DNA from: Saccopteryx bilineata
Lineage: Eukaryota; Chordata; Mammalia; Chiroptera; Emballonuridae
Reading direction: 5' to 3'
DNA: 64,000 bases
Assembly: GCF_036850765.1 (NCBI RefSeq)
Contig: NC_089492.1
Location: 201,778,276-201,842,275 of the forward strand
Shown: positions 46,801 through 50,104 of the stretch, piece after piece
How the letters are laid out: every line of letters begins with the position of its first letter
Position numbering within the stretch: the first letter of the stretch is position 1
Made by a program: the position numbers and the translations under genes
Notes under the pieces: model-generated
Databases searched by the model: none
Seen by the model: only the letters and a program-made list of their open reading frames with translations
What the model was told of the DNA's origin: nothing

Positions 46801-47270
46801 CAAATAAATAAATAAATAATTTTTAAAGGGGGGATGCAGGGAGGATAGTTAAGCAAATGTGGCAAAATGTTTAACAACAGCGAATTCCTGCAACTTTTTA
46901 AAAGTTTGAAATTATTTCAAAAGTAACTTTTTAAAGGAATTAAAAATGCGCTCCATTCATGTCTGTTAATAAAAGTTCAAAACTGCTTTCCGCCACGACA
47001 GCACGACCCGTAGCACGTGTCCCTGCACACGTTCACAGTGCACAGGTTCCCTCCCAGTGCAAGAACTCCCACAGAAAGCTCGTTTCCCCACGCGTGCGGA
47101 TCCACCCACGCACCGCGTCCACCTGGCGGTCCGGGCCGCGACCCCGGGACAGGGCCGGAGGCAGGACGAGGCCTCACCTCGGCGCGACCGCTGCCCCCGA
47201 GCCCGTAGCGGGTTTTGAGGCGCTCCACTGCGAAGTCCTGCCCCGGCGGCTTGACGAGCCTCGGATCCAT
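681..47270 (-). CDS. CCDC138: CCDC138 gene, exons 1-12 (spliced; 3' exons outside window)
   Basis: Gene-level entry. The coding sequence is split into twelve exons listed separately: 47178-47270, 45515-45572, 41942-42062, 39117-39241, 37417-37604, 26064-26222, 18189-18308, 16005-16082, 15787-15894, 11985-12149, 6902-7018 and 681-873. Exon lengths are 93, 58, 121, 125, 188, 159, 120, 78, 108, 165, 117 and 193 nt. Every junction is GT/AG and the frame stays open for 1525 nt. The start [12 protein letters not shown], the coiled coil around [18 protein letters not shown] and the segment [14 protein letters not shown] match CCDC138 as I remember it (about 665 residues in human), so roughly 155 C-terminal residues are missing off the left edge. 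The family is a coiled-coil protein of centrosome/centriolar-satellite type with no known enzymatic activity; that role comes from the family, not from this sequence. RANBP2 lies upstream on the same strand. The identity is very secure. Confidence 0.95.
1001..1388 (+). mobile_element. tRNA-derived SINE (Rhin/VES type), near full length
   Basis: The head GGCCCTGGCCGGTTGGCTCA with B-box GGTTCGATTCC, the body and the tail TTTCCAGCTTCAGAAAAATG are complete. ATAAAATGG flanks both sides. Low divergence suggests a young copy. Apparent ORFs here are SINE sequence. Confidence 0.93.
1501..1688 (-). mobile_element. Short tRNA-derived SINE, antisense
   Basis: On the minus strand GCCTGACCTGTGGTGGCGCA, then a B-box-like GTTCGAAACCC and a GA/TC-rich tail. 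A 13-bp duplication TCTACTAGAATTA flanks it exactly (1488-1500 and 1689-1701). Confidence 0.9.
1719..2080 (+). mobile_element. tRNA-derived SINE (Rhin/VES type)
   Basis: GGCTCTGGCCATTTGGCTCA head, TTTTGGAAAAATAC tail and A run. More diverged than the copy at 1001. Confidence 0.9.
2579..2955 (+). mobile_element. tRNA-derived SINE of the CTGACCAGG family
   Basis: GCCTGACCAGGTGGTGGTGC head followed by repeated GCTTGAGTG/GCTGGCTTGAG units and a TCTCTCTC-A tail. Abuts the L1 at 2956. Confidence 0.85.
2956..3820 (+). mobile_element. L1 3' fragment (ORF2 end and 3' UTR)
   Basis: Plus-strand text such as AAGGGGTTAATATCCAAATT, ATGGGCAAAGGACCTGAATA and TTATTTACAATAGCCGAGAT is the classic C-terminal ORF2 region of L1. 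It is degenerate with many stops and truncated at the 5' side. Confidence 0.85.
4078..4448 (-). mobile_element. tRNA-derived SINE (Rhin/VES type), antisense
   Basis: The minus strand reads GGCCCTGGCCGGTTGGCTCA from about 4448. TGGAGCAAACTATTTTT occurs on both sides, a 17-bp duplication, so this is a clear insertion into the old L1. Confidence 0.93.
4808..5198 (-). mobile_element. tRNA-derived SINE (Rhin/VES type), antisense
   Basis: Complete copy with a long T run (its A tail). CTGTTAATTGTATT flanks both sides. Confidence 0.93.
5380..5565 (+). mobile_element. Short old tRNA-derived SINE
   Basis: GCCCTGGCTGGTTAGCTCGG head, GTTTGATCCTCAGTCAGGGC B-box region and A tail. Confidence 0.75.
5566..5725 (+). 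mobile_element. Short old tRNA-derived SINE
   Basis: Immediately follows the previous SINE in the same orientation: GTCCTAGCTGGATAGCTCAG to an AAACAAAC tail. Confidence 0.75.
5726..6901. other. CCDC138 intron 11, AT-rich
   Basis: No gene. Three nearby copies of ATCTGATGATTT between 6060 and 6125 form a small local repeat. Confidence 0.45.
6902..7018 (-). CDS. CCDC138: CCDC138 exon 11
   Basis: Thirty-nine codons: [20 protein letters not shown], then [19 protein letters not shown]. Acceptor ATTTTAG, donor GTAATT. About residues 406-444, helical repeat-like C-terminal region. Phase 0 at both ends. Confidence 0.95.
7192..7345 (+). mobile_element. Fossil DNA-transposon fragment (uncertain)
   Basis: ACAGTCATGTGCCACATAAA, then GACAGACCCCACATATGACG and ATCACCTAGTGATGC resemble an ancient mammalian Tigger-type repeat. 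No ends or duplication are visible. Confidence 0.45.
7754..7802. repeat. (TG)n microsatellite
   Basis: About 23 uninterrupted TG units; likely length-polymorphic. Confidence 0.95.
7862..8224 (-). mobile_element. Older Rhin/VES-type SINE, antisense
   Basis: The minus-strand head GGCCCTGCTCAGTGGATAGA lacks part of the A-box. The body matches the copies at 17155 and 38156, a diverged subfamily. Confidence 0.8.
8361..8569. mobile_element. Old hAT-like element with TTATAAGG duplication
   Basis: Begins CAATGGTTTTCAACC and ends GTGGTTGAAAAAG. Both sides carry TTATAAGG (8353-8360, 8570-8577). The inverted repeats are degenerate. A related copy lies at 24887-25461. Confidence 0.75.
9050..9365 (+). 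mobile_element. L1 3'-end remnant
   Basis: A short degenerate segment with L1-like phrasing (GGATAGCTGTCAGAGGGAAG, CCATGTCAACACAATAATTA) ending in an A-rich tail. No coding content. Confidence 0.55.
9371..9555 (+). mobile_element. Short old tRNA-derived SINE
   Basis: ATCCCTGGCTGGGTTGCATT head, CCCCAGTCAGGGCACA and a TC-rich then A-rich tail. Confidence 0.7.
9826..10378 (+). mobile_element. Ancient mammalian LTR-like repeat
   Basis: The block from GTATTTGTTTCCTATTGCTG to ATTATTCTGCCTGGTATAA contains GGTCAGAAATCCAACGTAAG, CTAAAATCAAGGTATTAGCA and CTTAGCTCATGGCCCTTTCA. This is a widespread ancient mammalian interspersed repeat of LTR type. The exact subfamily name was not assigned. Confidence 0.6.
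10504..10687 (-). mobile_element. Short tRNA-derived SINE, antisense
   Basis: Same subfamily as 1501-1688: minus-strand GCCTGACCTGTGGTGGCGCA, ending in TAAAATAAAATTT. Confidence 0.88.
11070..11388 (+). mobile_element. tRNA-derived SINE of the CTGACCAGG family
   Basis: GCCTGACCAGGCAGTGGCGC head, GGTTTGAGACCCCGAG B-box, GTTCCTGTCTGTCCCTGTC tail. Confidence 0.9.
11518..11920 (-). mobile_element. tRNA-derived SINE (Rhin/VES type), antisense, young
   Basis: Belongs to a variant with a doubled CACCAGGGG(C)GA block. CATAGGCTTTCCTTTTTTT flanks both sides (target duplication). Lies just outside CCDC138 exon 10. Confidence 0.93.
11985..12149 (-). CDS. CCDC138: CCDC138 exon 10
   Basis: Fifty-five codons beginning [20 protein letters not shown] and ending [12 protein letters not shown]. 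Acceptor ACATATAG, donor GTTGGT (less usual, but followed in frame by exon 11). It opens the C-terminal helical part of CCDC138, at about residues 351-405. Phase 0 at both ends. Confidence 0.94.
12236..12802. mobile_element. Tc1/mariner (pogo/Tigger-like) non-autonomous element
   Basis: Left end TACAGTGGTTCCTCATCTAT and right end GATATGGTGAGGGACAACTG are degenerate inverted repeats bounded by TA dinucleotides, as expected for mariner-type insertion. The interior is AT-rich. The acidic GAT/GAC run at 12480-12550 resembles the C-terminal acidic tail of a transposase, but no frame is intact. Confidence 0.65.
12823..13195 (+). mobile_element. tRNA-derived SINE (Rhin/VES type)
   Basis: AGCCCTGGCCAGTTGGCTCA head. 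CACTTCACTA occurs before it and after its A tail. Confidence 0.92.
13500..14335 (-). pseudogene. OTUB1 processed pseudogene
   Basis: An intronless, decayed copy of the deubiquitinase OTUB1 mRNA lying in CCDC138 intron 9, same strand as the gene. From a start-like ATG at 14328 the minus strand shows, across frame breaks, MVAEEPE, then [57 protein letters not shown] and [16 protein letters not shown]. These follow the order of the OTUB1 catalytic domain. The region corresponding to the catalytic Cys (PDGNCF) reads as PMGTAS/SNGNCFF in shifted frames. Stops and indels are frequent, so it is non-coding. The 3' UTR similarity (GCCAGGCATTAGATATGTCC) extends the copy to about 13500. No intact poly(A) tail is visible. 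Confidence 0.85.
14345..15470 (+). mobile_element. Old L1 3' fragment carrying a SINE
   Basis: Degenerate L1 ORF2/3' UTR (CACTACCCACCCACTGGAAA, AACTGTTCGGCAGTTTCACT, TATTTATACAATAGAGTATT). It is interrupted by a SINE at 14763-15145 and resumes to about 15470 with the usual GTACACTTAAGAATCTGTGC ending. Confidence 0.75.
14763..15145 (+). mobile_element. tRNA-derived SINE (Rhin/VES type), young
   Basis: Complete copy inside the old L1. AAGCAAAAAACTA is duplicated at both sides. Confidence 0.93.
15787..15894 (-). CDS. CCDC138: CCDC138 exon 9
   Basis: Thirty-six codons from acceptor GTTGCAG to donor [26 protein letters not shown], ending [12 protein letters not shown]. It forms the end of the coiled coil and a lysine-rich linker, about residues 315-350. 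Phase 0 at both ends. Confidence 0.94.
16005..16082 (-). CDS. CCDC138: CCDC138 exon 8, coiled coil
   Basis: Twenty-six codons ([20 protein letters not shown], then RLDNLQ) between acceptor CTACTTTAG and donor GTAAGT. Phase 0 at both ends, coiled coil at about residues 289-314. It is below the length of usual ORF detection but has strong splice sites and a perfect frame join. Confidence 0.94.
16083..17154. other. CCDC138 intron 7, AT-rich
   Basis: AT-rich stretch with LINE-like remnants (TTTCATTGACTAGGGCTTTC, ATGTTCAACAGAAATAG at about 16820-16865, on the antisense side of old L1). No gene seen. Confidence 0.4.
17155..17532 (-). mobile_element. Older Rhin/VES-type SINE, antisense
   Basis: Diverged copy. 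Minus strand TATGGCTCAGTTGGTTAGAG to AGTTTCC-like A-box region, TTAGAAAAGAAGAA tail. Confidence 0.8.
17661..18023 (+). mobile_element. Old SINE of the CTGACCAGG family
   Basis: CCTGGCCAGTGGTGGCACAG head and five GGCTTGAG-type tandem units. Near CCDC138 exon 7. Confidence 0.8.
18189..18308 (-). CDS. CCDC138: CCDC138 exon 7, coiled coil
   Basis: Forty codons, phase 0 at both ends: [20 protein letters not shown] then [20 protein letters not shown]. Acceptor CTTCTTAG, donor GTGAGG. It continues the coiled coil without a break (about residues 249-288). Confidence 0.95.
18919..19295 (+). mobile_element. Rhin/VES-type SINE inside L1
   Basis: AGGCCCTGGCCAATTGGCTC head. The L1 phrase AATGGGCAGAGG/GTGGGCAGAGGACC resumes on the right, marking the insertion. 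Confidence 0.9.
19872..20696 (+). mobile_element. Solo LTR of an endogenous retrovirus, with hAT insertion
   Basis: A block beginning TGTTGGGGACC and ending TTCGCAACA interrupts a SINE. The 6-bp flanks GCTGCA (19866-19871) and GCTGTG (20697-20702) are both one CpG-type change from GCTGCG, which is what the uninterrupted SINE has there, so they read as a decayed target duplication. Without the hAT insert and its duplication the LTR is about 497 bp. A TATAAATAA box at about 20534 gives plus orientation. No internal viral genes are present. Confidence 0.85.
20031..20350. mobile_element. Non-autonomous hAT element, 320 bp
   Basis: Starts CAGGGGTCGGGAACC and ends GGTTCCCAACCCCTG, imperfect terminal inverted repeats. 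A perfect 8-bp duplication GTTTATAC flanks it (20023-20030 and 20351-20358), diagnostic of hAT transposition. It sits inside the solo LTR, so it is younger than that LTR. No transposase. Confidence 0.93.
21260..21612 (+). mobile_element. SINE of the CTGACCAGG family inside L1
   Basis: GGCCTGACCAGGCGGTGGCG head, CACACACACACAAAAAAG tail; AGAAGTACACCACAGGG / AGAAGTGCAGCACAGGG duplication. Confidence 0.9.
22133..22798. mobile_element. Non-autonomous hAT element, same family, split by a SINE
   Basis: Starts CAGGGGTCGGGAACC and ends GGGTTCCCGACCCCTG. Flanks are GTGTATGT and TTGTATGT (7 of 8 match). Its interior matches the element at 20031-20350, with a tRNA-type SINE inserted at 22362-22700. Without the SINE it is about the same length. 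Confidence 0.9.
22362..22700 (-). mobile_element. SINE of the CTGACCAGG family inside a hAT element
   Basis: Minus-strand GCCTGACCGGGCGGTGACAC head. AACGTTATTATT occurs on both sides, so it inserted after the hAT. Confidence 0.92.
23000..24020 (+). mobile_element. Ancient LINE-like sequence (uncertain)
   Basis: A-rich, very degenerate DNA with phrases reminiscent of old L1/HAL1 ORF1 regions (AACCAACATTCTCCAGAGGA, TATACAAAGAACCAGAAAAA). No open frame. It could equally be plain intron. Confidence 0.35.
24146..24849. mobile_element. Non-autonomous hAT element of a second family, split by a SINE
   Basis: Starts CAGTGGTCCCCAACC and ends GTTTGGGGACCACTG, near-perfect inverted repeats. A perfect 8-bp duplication CTCTAACC flanks it (24138-24145, 24850-24857). 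A SINE at 24376-24716 lies inside. The host site is itself a SINE (24030-24880). Confidence 0.93.
24376..24716 (+). mobile_element. SINE of the CTGACCAGG family inside a hAT element
   Basis: GGCCTGACCAGGTGGTGGCG head. AAAATAAAACATTG / AAAATAAAACATCG duplication. Confidence 0.92.
24887..25461. mobile_element. Related hAT-like element split by a SINE
   Basis: Interior matches the element at 8361-8569 (AAGTGAATTTGACTAAGATC, ACAACATCAGGGTGGTTAAC, CATGAAATTTCTG). Ends CAGTGCTTTTCAAC and GTTGAAAAACATTG are inverted repeats. A SINE at 25008-25352 interrupts it, with a GATCACTGGGTCTAT / GATCATTGGTCTAT duplication. Its own target duplication is not visible. Confidence 0.7.
25008..25352 (+). mobile_element. 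SINE of the CTGACCAGG family inside an old hAT-like element
   Basis: TCTGACCAGTGGTGGCGCAG head, TCTCTCTAAGCAAAAGAAAG tail. Confidence 0.85.
25942..25962. repeat. Alternating GT/GC purine-pyrimidine tract
   Basis: GTGTGTGC followed by six or so GC units, a short Z-DNA-prone tract about 100 bp below CCDC138 exon 6. Confidence 0.85.
26064..26222 (-). CDS. CCDC138: CCDC138 exon 6, coiled coil
   Basis: Exactly 53 codons ([20 protein letters not shown] ... [10 protein letters not shown]) between acceptor GATACAG and donor GTAACT. A Glu/Gln/Arg-rich heptad pattern with hydrophobic a/d positions indicates a continuous coiled coil at about residues 196-248. This is one of the best conserved parts of the family and the exon that first identified the gene. 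Confidence 0.96.
26640..26851 (+). mobile_element. L1 3'-end remnant with A tail
   Basis: Ends in TACACCAACTATACCTCAAT followed by a poly(A) run, the normal end of an older L1. The younger L1 at 26852 inserted into this tail. Confidence 0.6.
26852..32562 (+). mobile_element. L1 LINE, nearly end-to-end but internally deleted
   Basis: The element starts with a promoter-like 5' UTR (GC-rich, about 26852-28000), followed by a pyrimidine-rich stretch to about 28900. ORF1 remains follow: 29486-29998 gives an open C-terminal half, with [20 protein letters not shown] typical of the ORF1p C-terminal domain, and upstream stops break the coiled-coil part. At about 30080-30130 the sequence jumps into ORF2 just before the reverse-transcriptase motif FADD ([15 protein letters not shown]), so the endonuclease and the N-terminal RT are missing. 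ORF2 continues with frame breaks to the Cys-rich motif [18 protein letters not shown] at about 31870 and a 3' UTR with an A-rich tail. A 13-bp duplication AAAAAAACTTTAG flanks it (26839-26851 and 32563-32575). A SINE (30467-30880) interrupts it. Confidence 0.9.
30467..30880 (+). mobile_element. Rhin/VES-type SINE inside the 26852 L1
   Basis: GCCCTGGCCGGTTGGCTCAG head, doubled CACCAGGG-type block as in 11518. AAAAAAGACATAATGA / AAAAAAGATATAATGA duplication. Confidence 0.93.
32576..32950 (+). mobile_element. Old SINE split by a hAT element
   Basis: Pieces 32576-32603 (CATGGCTAGATGGTTCAGCT) and 32817-32950 (GGTTGCGGATTCGATCTCTA) form one tRNA-type SINE. Confidence 0.75.
32604..32816. mobile_element. 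Non-autonomous hAT-like element of a third family, 213 bp
   Basis: Starts CAGTGGTCGGCAAAC and ends GTTTGCCGACCACTG, exact inverted repeats of 15 bp. It interrupts an old SINE. The 8-bp flanks TGATTAAG and TCCCAAAG do not match well, so the duplication has decayed or was altered. Confidence 0.8.
33096..33473 (+). mobile_element. LTR-like insert (TG...CA) in an old L1
   Basis: About 378 bp absent from the surrounding L1. It begins TGCTGTGAAGG, ends CATAGCAACA, and is flanked by AATA and AATG, where the L1 reads GGAATGTAAAATG if rejoined. That fits a 4-bp duplication of a class I-type retroviral LTR. CTCCCCTCGGCCCCTCGG near the end resembles an LTR R/U5. Strand is assumed. No coding content. 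Confidence 0.5.
33531..33742. mobile_element. MITE-like element with CATAAGATGCAC palindromes
   Basis: TATTTTTCGCTCCATAAGAT at the left pairs with an inverted copy at about 33602-33628 (GCATCTTATGGAGTGAAAAA), and a third copy ends the element (GCATCTTATGGAGCGAAAAC). The left third can form a long hairpin. It sits in an old L1. DNA-transposon origin is likely; family not assigned. Confidence 0.6.
34266..34400 (+). mobile_element. MaLR-type LTR fragment
   Basis: CCCTCTAACATGTGAGGACA followed by CACAGCAAAGAG and GGCTCTCACCAGACACC is the familiar 3' half of mammalian MLT1/MST-type LTRs. Short and degenerate; the downstream limit is unclear. Confidence 0.6.
34401..35910. other. CCDC138 intron 5, largely unique
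   Basis: No gene supported. An L2-like antisense piece is visible at about 35455-35575 (GCACCTGGAATGTCCTTCCC, AAATGCTACCTCTC). The open frame at 34790-35032 has no recognisable similarity or codon pattern and is probably chance. Confidence 0.45.
35918..36285 (+). mobile_element. Rhin/VES-type SINE
   Basis: GGCCCTGACTGGTTGGCTCA head. AAAAAGCATGCTTT flanks both sides. Confidence 0.92.
36310..36683 (-). mobile_element. SINE of the CTGACCAGG family, antisense
   Basis: Minus-strand GCCTGACCAGGAGATGGTGC head. AGATTTTATTT on both sides. Confidence 0.9.
36795..37135 (+). mobile_element. SINE of the CTGACCAGG family
   Basis: GCCTGACCAGGCAGTGGCAT head, AAACAAAACAAAAC tail. ACAGCACTGTTTA / ACAGCCCTGTTTA duplication. 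Confidence 0.9.
37417..37604 (-). CDS. CCDC138: CCDC138 exon 5
   Basis: A 188-nt exon with acceptor TTTTCTTAG and donor GTGAGA. It reads [20 protein letters not shown] near the start and ends [21 protein letters not shown], the beginning of the coiled-coil region (about residues 133-195). Ends in phase 0. The internal ATG codons are not initiation sites: the exon is open upstream and joins exon 4 in frame. Confidence 0.95.
37795..37875 (+). mobile_element. L1 tail remnant
   Basis: CTTTTTGCAACTTTTCAGTA followed by AGTCTGAAATTGTTTCAAAA is the common last segment of old L1 3' UTRs. A similar tail lies at about 46880-46945. Confidence 0.5.
38156..38526 (-). mobile_element. Older Rhin/VES-type SINE, antisense
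   Basis: Minus-strand GGCCCTGGCTGGTTGACTCA head, T run at the left. AATATGTTCTTGCTTT / AATATATTCTTGCTTT duplication. Confidence 0.9.
38527..39116. other. CCDC138 intron 4, AT-rich
   Basis: No repeat or gene recognised. Immediately below the exon 4 donor. Confidence 0.5.
39117..39241 (-). CDS. CCDC138: CCDC138 exon 4
   Basis: A 125-nt exon, acceptor TTTTAAAG, donor GTAAAA. It encodes [20 protein letters not shown] and ends ...SFKEIEK with one base left. Acidic and hydrophilic, probably helical. Its frame depends on the two bases from exon 3, and both ends agree with the neighbouring phases. Confidence 0.93.
39358..39655 (-). mobile_element. Old Rhin/VES-type SINE, antisense
   Basis: Minus-strand GCCCTGGCCAGTTGGCTTAG head, body shortened and diverged. 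Confidence 0.78.
39787..40483. other. CCDC138 intron 3, AT-rich
   Basis: Contains an old repeat-like patch at 40010-40310 (CACATAAGGGAATTTAAAAT, GTAGCCACATGGAGCTA, typical of a 3' UTR-type interspersed repeat). No gene. Confidence 0.4.
40484..40869 (-). mobile_element. Rhin/VES-type SINE, antisense, head-truncated
   Basis: The copy ends at AGGCCGACGCTCTAC, so the first ~35 bases of the tRNA head, including the A-box core, are missing. TATCCAAATCTT flanks both sides exactly, showing a 5'-truncated insertion rather than later loss. Confidence 0.93.
40964..41356 (-). mobile_element. Rhin/VES-type SINE, antisense, young
   Basis: Complete copy of the doubled-block variant. TTGATTTTCTTT / TTGATTTTCTAT on the two sides. 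Confidence 0.93.
41357..41941. other. CCDC138 intron 3 part with MIR/L2-like traces
   Basis: 41368-41432 looks like MIR (AACACTCTTCTAAATGCCTT). The rest is unique-looking. No gene. Confidence 0.4.
41942..42062 (-). CDS. CCDC138: CCDC138 exon 3
   Basis: A 121-nt exon with acceptor TTAACAG and donor GTAAAGT. Joined with the G left by exon 2 it reads [16 protein letters not shown] and ends ...KHSSTN with two bases (TG) carried over. Predicted low-complexity, Ser-rich linker. The carried TG plus the C that opens exon 4 makes Cys, giving N-C-L-D-D-E-L, as expected for the family. Confidence 0.92.
42225..42305 (+). mobile_element. MIR-like fragment
   Basis: GCACTTTACTGGTTACAAAA, then CACCTATTACCTTATTTGAT and CCTAGCAACCCTGC follow the MIR consensus pattern. 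Abuts the STRAP pseudogene. Confidence 0.5.
42311..43650 (+). pseudogene. STRAP processed pseudogene, 5'-truncated
   Basis: An intronless copy of the WD40 protein STRAP (SMN/TGF-beta receptor associated) in CCDC138 intron 2, opposite to the host gene. It starts inside the WD repeats ([23 protein letters not shown]). It includes [39 protein letters not shown], then after frameshifts [20 protein letters not shown] and [16 protein letters not shown], and ends near a former stop with [18 protein letters not shown]. About the last 500 bases are former 3' UTR. Several stops and frameshifts make it non-functional. The 3' limit is approximate, as no poly(A) tail survives. Confidence 0.88.
43880..44232 (-). 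mobile_element. Rhin/VES-type SINE, antisense, rearranged head
   Basis: The body is normal but the head region carries a repeated GGAAGTCCCTGTGTGCCC, a small internal duplication where the B-box should be. Confidence 0.85.
44267..44662 (+). mobile_element. Rhin/VES-type SINE
   Basis: GGCCCTGGCCAGTTGGCTCA head. AAAACATAGTCATTGA / AAAACATAGTAATTGA duplication. Forms an inverted pair with the preceding SINE, about 35 bases apart. Confidence 0.93.
44698..45034 (-). mobile_element. SINE of the CTGACCAGG family, antisense
   Basis: Minus-strand GACCAGGTGGTGGTGCAGTG head. AAATTTTGATTTTT / AAAATTTGATTTTT duplication. Confidence 0.9.
45151..45452 (+). mobile_element. Old Rhin/VES-type SINE
   Basis: GCCCTGGCCCGTTGGCTCAT head, shortened body with GGTTGGTCTGAGGGTCGGTC, A-rich tail. 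Confidence 0.82.
45515..45572 (-). CDS. CCDC138: CCDC138 exon 2
   Basis: Fifty-eight nucleotides between a CAG acceptor and the donor GTAAGCC. In frame with exon 1 it reads [19 protein letters not shown], which resembles the serine- and lysine-rich segment after the CCDC138 N-terminus. It leaves one base (G) for the next exon. It is too short for simple ORF finding and was recognised by frame continuity and family similarity. Confidence 0.92.
46261..46440 (+). mobile_element. Short old tRNA-derived SINE with (TC)n tail
   Basis: CACCTGGCTCCATCAGTTGG head, GGTTGTGGTTCCATCCAGGT B-box region, (TC)n then A tail. Confidence 0.7.
46448..46825 (+). mobile_element. Rhin/VES-type SINE
   Basis: AGCCCTGGCCGGTTGGTGCA head, AAACAAATAAATAAATAAAT tail. 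Next to the CCDC138 CpG island. Confidence 0.9.
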
Positions 47271-47620
47271 GGCGCCAGGCCGCCGTTTCCCGGGGAACAG
47301 CGTTAGAGCCGCAGGGGGCTGGGCTCGCGAGGGGGAAGTGCGTCAGGACGCAAGGCACAACCGGCCCTCCTGTCCCCGGGAACCTTGTTAGAAACGTGGC
47401 AACGTTACGTTTGGTGACTATTCCTTTCTTAGCGTGTTTGGACTAATAAATAGTGCTGAACGTTTCCAACCCTTTTGTTGGTTCACCTTTCCGCTGTCTA
47501 CTCAGGTTGCACTTAGCAACCGGGGGCCCCCGCCCGGTGCGCCCGCGGGACTGCGCCGTCCCCCCGGGGCGCTCCTAAGCTGACCGCAGGGCCCTCCCTG
47601 GTTGGGGGCCCGTGTGACGT
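46975..47620 (-). promoter_or_regulatory. CCDC138: CpG island / promoter of CCDC138
   Basis: This stretch is strongly GC-rich and dense in CpG, while the flanks are AT-rich. It contains exon 1 and the immediate 5' flank, including runs such as CCCCGCCCGGTGCGCCCGCG near 47530. I see no TATA box at a sensible distance from the ATG, so a dispersed CpG-island start region is expected, roughly 47290-47400. The exact transcription start cannot be read from sequence. Confidence 0.75.
47178..47270 (-). CDS. CCDC138: CCDC138 exon 1 (start codon)
   Basis: The ATG at 47270-47268 opens [20 protein letters not shown] and the exon runs for exactly 31 codons to ...GSGRAE, followed by the donor GTGAGG. It lies in a GC-rich, CpG-dense stretch typical of a housekeeping promoter. 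The reading frame continues past the donor only by chance. The N-terminal MxPRxVKPPGQD is the recognisable CCDC138 start, which is why this ATG is chosen over downstream ones. Ends in phase 0. Confidence 0.95.
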
Positions 47621-48969
47621 ATTATTCAGTGTGCACATCTAACTGTGATAATGGAGAGGAGTCAGGAATGTATCGCGATTTCAAGAACCAGCACCACACT
47701 TTCCTGCTATTGGCTGGTGTCTTGTGCTGGGCAATACGGCATTCTGCAGCATCAGAATGTAAGGAAGCTTCTAGAGAGCGTGCACTTTTTTAAACGGCTT
47801 TCCCTAGTGCCCAGAATAGTGCCTGTCACTTACTAGGTGCTCAACACTTATTGGCATAGTAACTATACCTAAATCAGACTAATTGAGTTAAATAAATAAC
47901 CACTCAATTTCTCTCATTGATGTAACTAGTATAATCCGTTACCTTTCTAAACTGTCCTCACCAGCATGTCTGGACTGACAATTCCTCGAGCCTCTAGATT
48001 ATCTTCAAATTACCTCCAATGCCAAAAGTTTATGATTAACATTTTAATAGTTATCTCAAAATTACTTAAACCAATAACCTTTCGACATAAAGTATTACTA
48101 TAGTATACAATGAGTTTCTTTATATTTTATCTTTAAGCATAACAAGGCAATATAAATTAAACCATTTTTTAAAAAATACATAACGTGGGTTTATATCACA
48201 TAAGCAATTAACAGAGAAATCATAATAATATCCTTTCCTGAAATGTGACCACCTTTCTTAAAAATGCCTGAAGCCACTTTTAAGCATCTTTGGAAGTCTA
48301 ATACTAGAAAAGTCAGTTTACTAATCATTATCAAACTGTTGGTCAAAGTATTAGTTTTTAAAGCTTTTTAATTTAAAATTTGAATGCTTTAGGATAGCAC
48401 TGATTTCCTCTAAACTTTAAACTGCACTTGCCTTTACTTAGATGTTATTCTAAAATCACGACAAAGGCAAAAGCTGAAAAATTCACTCTGGACAATTTAT
48501 AGTTTCCAAAGCCAATTCTTCGTGCTAAATGTGCATACATGTAGTCCATGGTTCTCGTTAAGGCTCACAACTGATACAATGCAGTAGGGTTATTTACCTG
48601 GCCAAATGGATTTAGTGATGGAATTCCAAAATTCATCACACTAACCACAAATGACATCTCTCTCCTCTTTTAATTGGTGGTTGAACAGGTATTATTACAA
48701 GATAGCATATTTCCAAATCCCTAAACAACAAAACAAACCTATTTTTACTAAATGAGGTGAATTCACCGGGAAGAACACAGGCGGGTGGGAAGCAGTCACT
48801 GTTAGTGATTGGAATGTTTGGAATATACAAAATTTTCTGCTATAACTAACTTCTTTGTAGTTATACGTACATTAAGCTGAGAACATCTTCCTTTTTAGCA
48901 GTCTAACTCTTGACACTGGCCATTTCCAGATGAATGTTCAGTGTGTATCGAACTTGAAAAGTCACTTCC
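47621..48969. other. Intergenic DNA between CCDC138 and RANBP2
   Basis: AT-rich single-copy-looking DNA with no supported gene. Part of it may be distal RANBP2 3' UTR. At about 47795-47860 there is an L2-like piece (GTGCCCAGAATAGTGCCTGT followed by a TAGGTGCTCAACACTTATT-type ending). Confidence 0.5.
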
Positions 48970-49288
48970 AGCCCTGGCCGGTTGGCTCAGCGGTGGAGCG
49001 TTGGCCTGGCGTGTGGGGGTCCCGGGTTCAATTACCGGTGGGGGCATATAGGGGAGACACCCATCTGCTTCTCCACCCTTCCCCCTCTCCTTCCTCTCTG
49101 TCTCTCTTCCTTACGCAGCCAGGGCTCCATTGAGGCAGGGTTGGCCCAGGAGCTGGGGAGGGCTCCATGGTGGCTCTGCCTCAACAGAGCTCGCTCAGAG
49201 GGCGTGCTGGGTGGGTCCCGGTTGGGCATGTGTGGGAGTCTGACTGCCTCCCTGCTTCTAGCTTTGGAAGAATACAAAGAAGAAAAAA
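48970..49288 (+). mobile_element. Rhin/VES-type SINE, body shortened
   Basis: AGCCCTGGCCGGTTGGCTCA head, internal deletion of about 50 bases. AAAAGTCACTTC flanks both sides. May lie in the distal RANBP2 3' UTR. Confidence 0.9.
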
Positions 49289-50104
49289 AGTCACTTCATT
49301 AGGAACTCTGGAAATCATGTGGCAGTTTGAGTTCACAGACCTTTAACTCTTTACTTTGGTTCTAGAATGTACAAACAATTAGATGCACAAATAATAAATT
49401 TTTTAAATGTCAAGGCTGTTAACAATTGTCACTTTATTTTTGCTACAGAATTCACCAGAAAAAGGTATTGCAAAAATCTAGTATAAAGCAAATCTTACCA
49501 AAGAACATGGTATAGACCTTTTAAAATATCCATAATTAATCACAATAACTGCAAGGAAAAATCCAAGTTCTATTAGAACCAAGCTGCAGTTTGAGGTAGT
49601 AGAAACAATTGACAGAGAAGATAAAGAAAAAAAACCCTAAAATACTCAACGTGCTGAAAATTTAAAAATGAATACCTCTGAAAGGACAGAGAAAGCTATG
49701 CATCATTTTAAGAAAAGAAGTTACACTACTTAGAAGCTAACTATACAGGAGTACGGGTCATAGAAGAGCACTTTGGTTAAGTCTCTGCCCTCTGGGCTCT
49801 ACTCATTCATAAGTGAGTCTCTATGCATAAATAAGCACACCAACAGTTAAAATTACCAAATATATTTTTAAATATAAAATAAAAATTATCCAAGTTTTGG
49901 TCCCTTTATTCAAACGGTAAGTATATCCATGCAGAAAATCCAATATCTTAAAAGGAACTAAAAATAAATTGCTTATATAATATTTCTTCAATAGTATGAG
50001 GTCATTTTTTATTGCTTTTAACAAGATTAGTATTATTCCATTTTAATACAGATGTCAGGAGTACATAAACACAAGTACACCTGATATAAACCAGTGTTTA
50101 AACT

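Noticed and set aside
46959..47358. Overlapping long open frames in the CpG island on both strands
   Set aside because: GC-rich DNA has few stop codons. Only the frame starting at 47270 agrees with the CCDC138 N-terminus and stops being coding at the GTGAGG donor.
47602..47836. Two overlapping 63-residue open frames upstream of CCDC138
   Set aside because: They end in an L2-like repeat and show no similarity to known proteins; chance is the simpler explanation.
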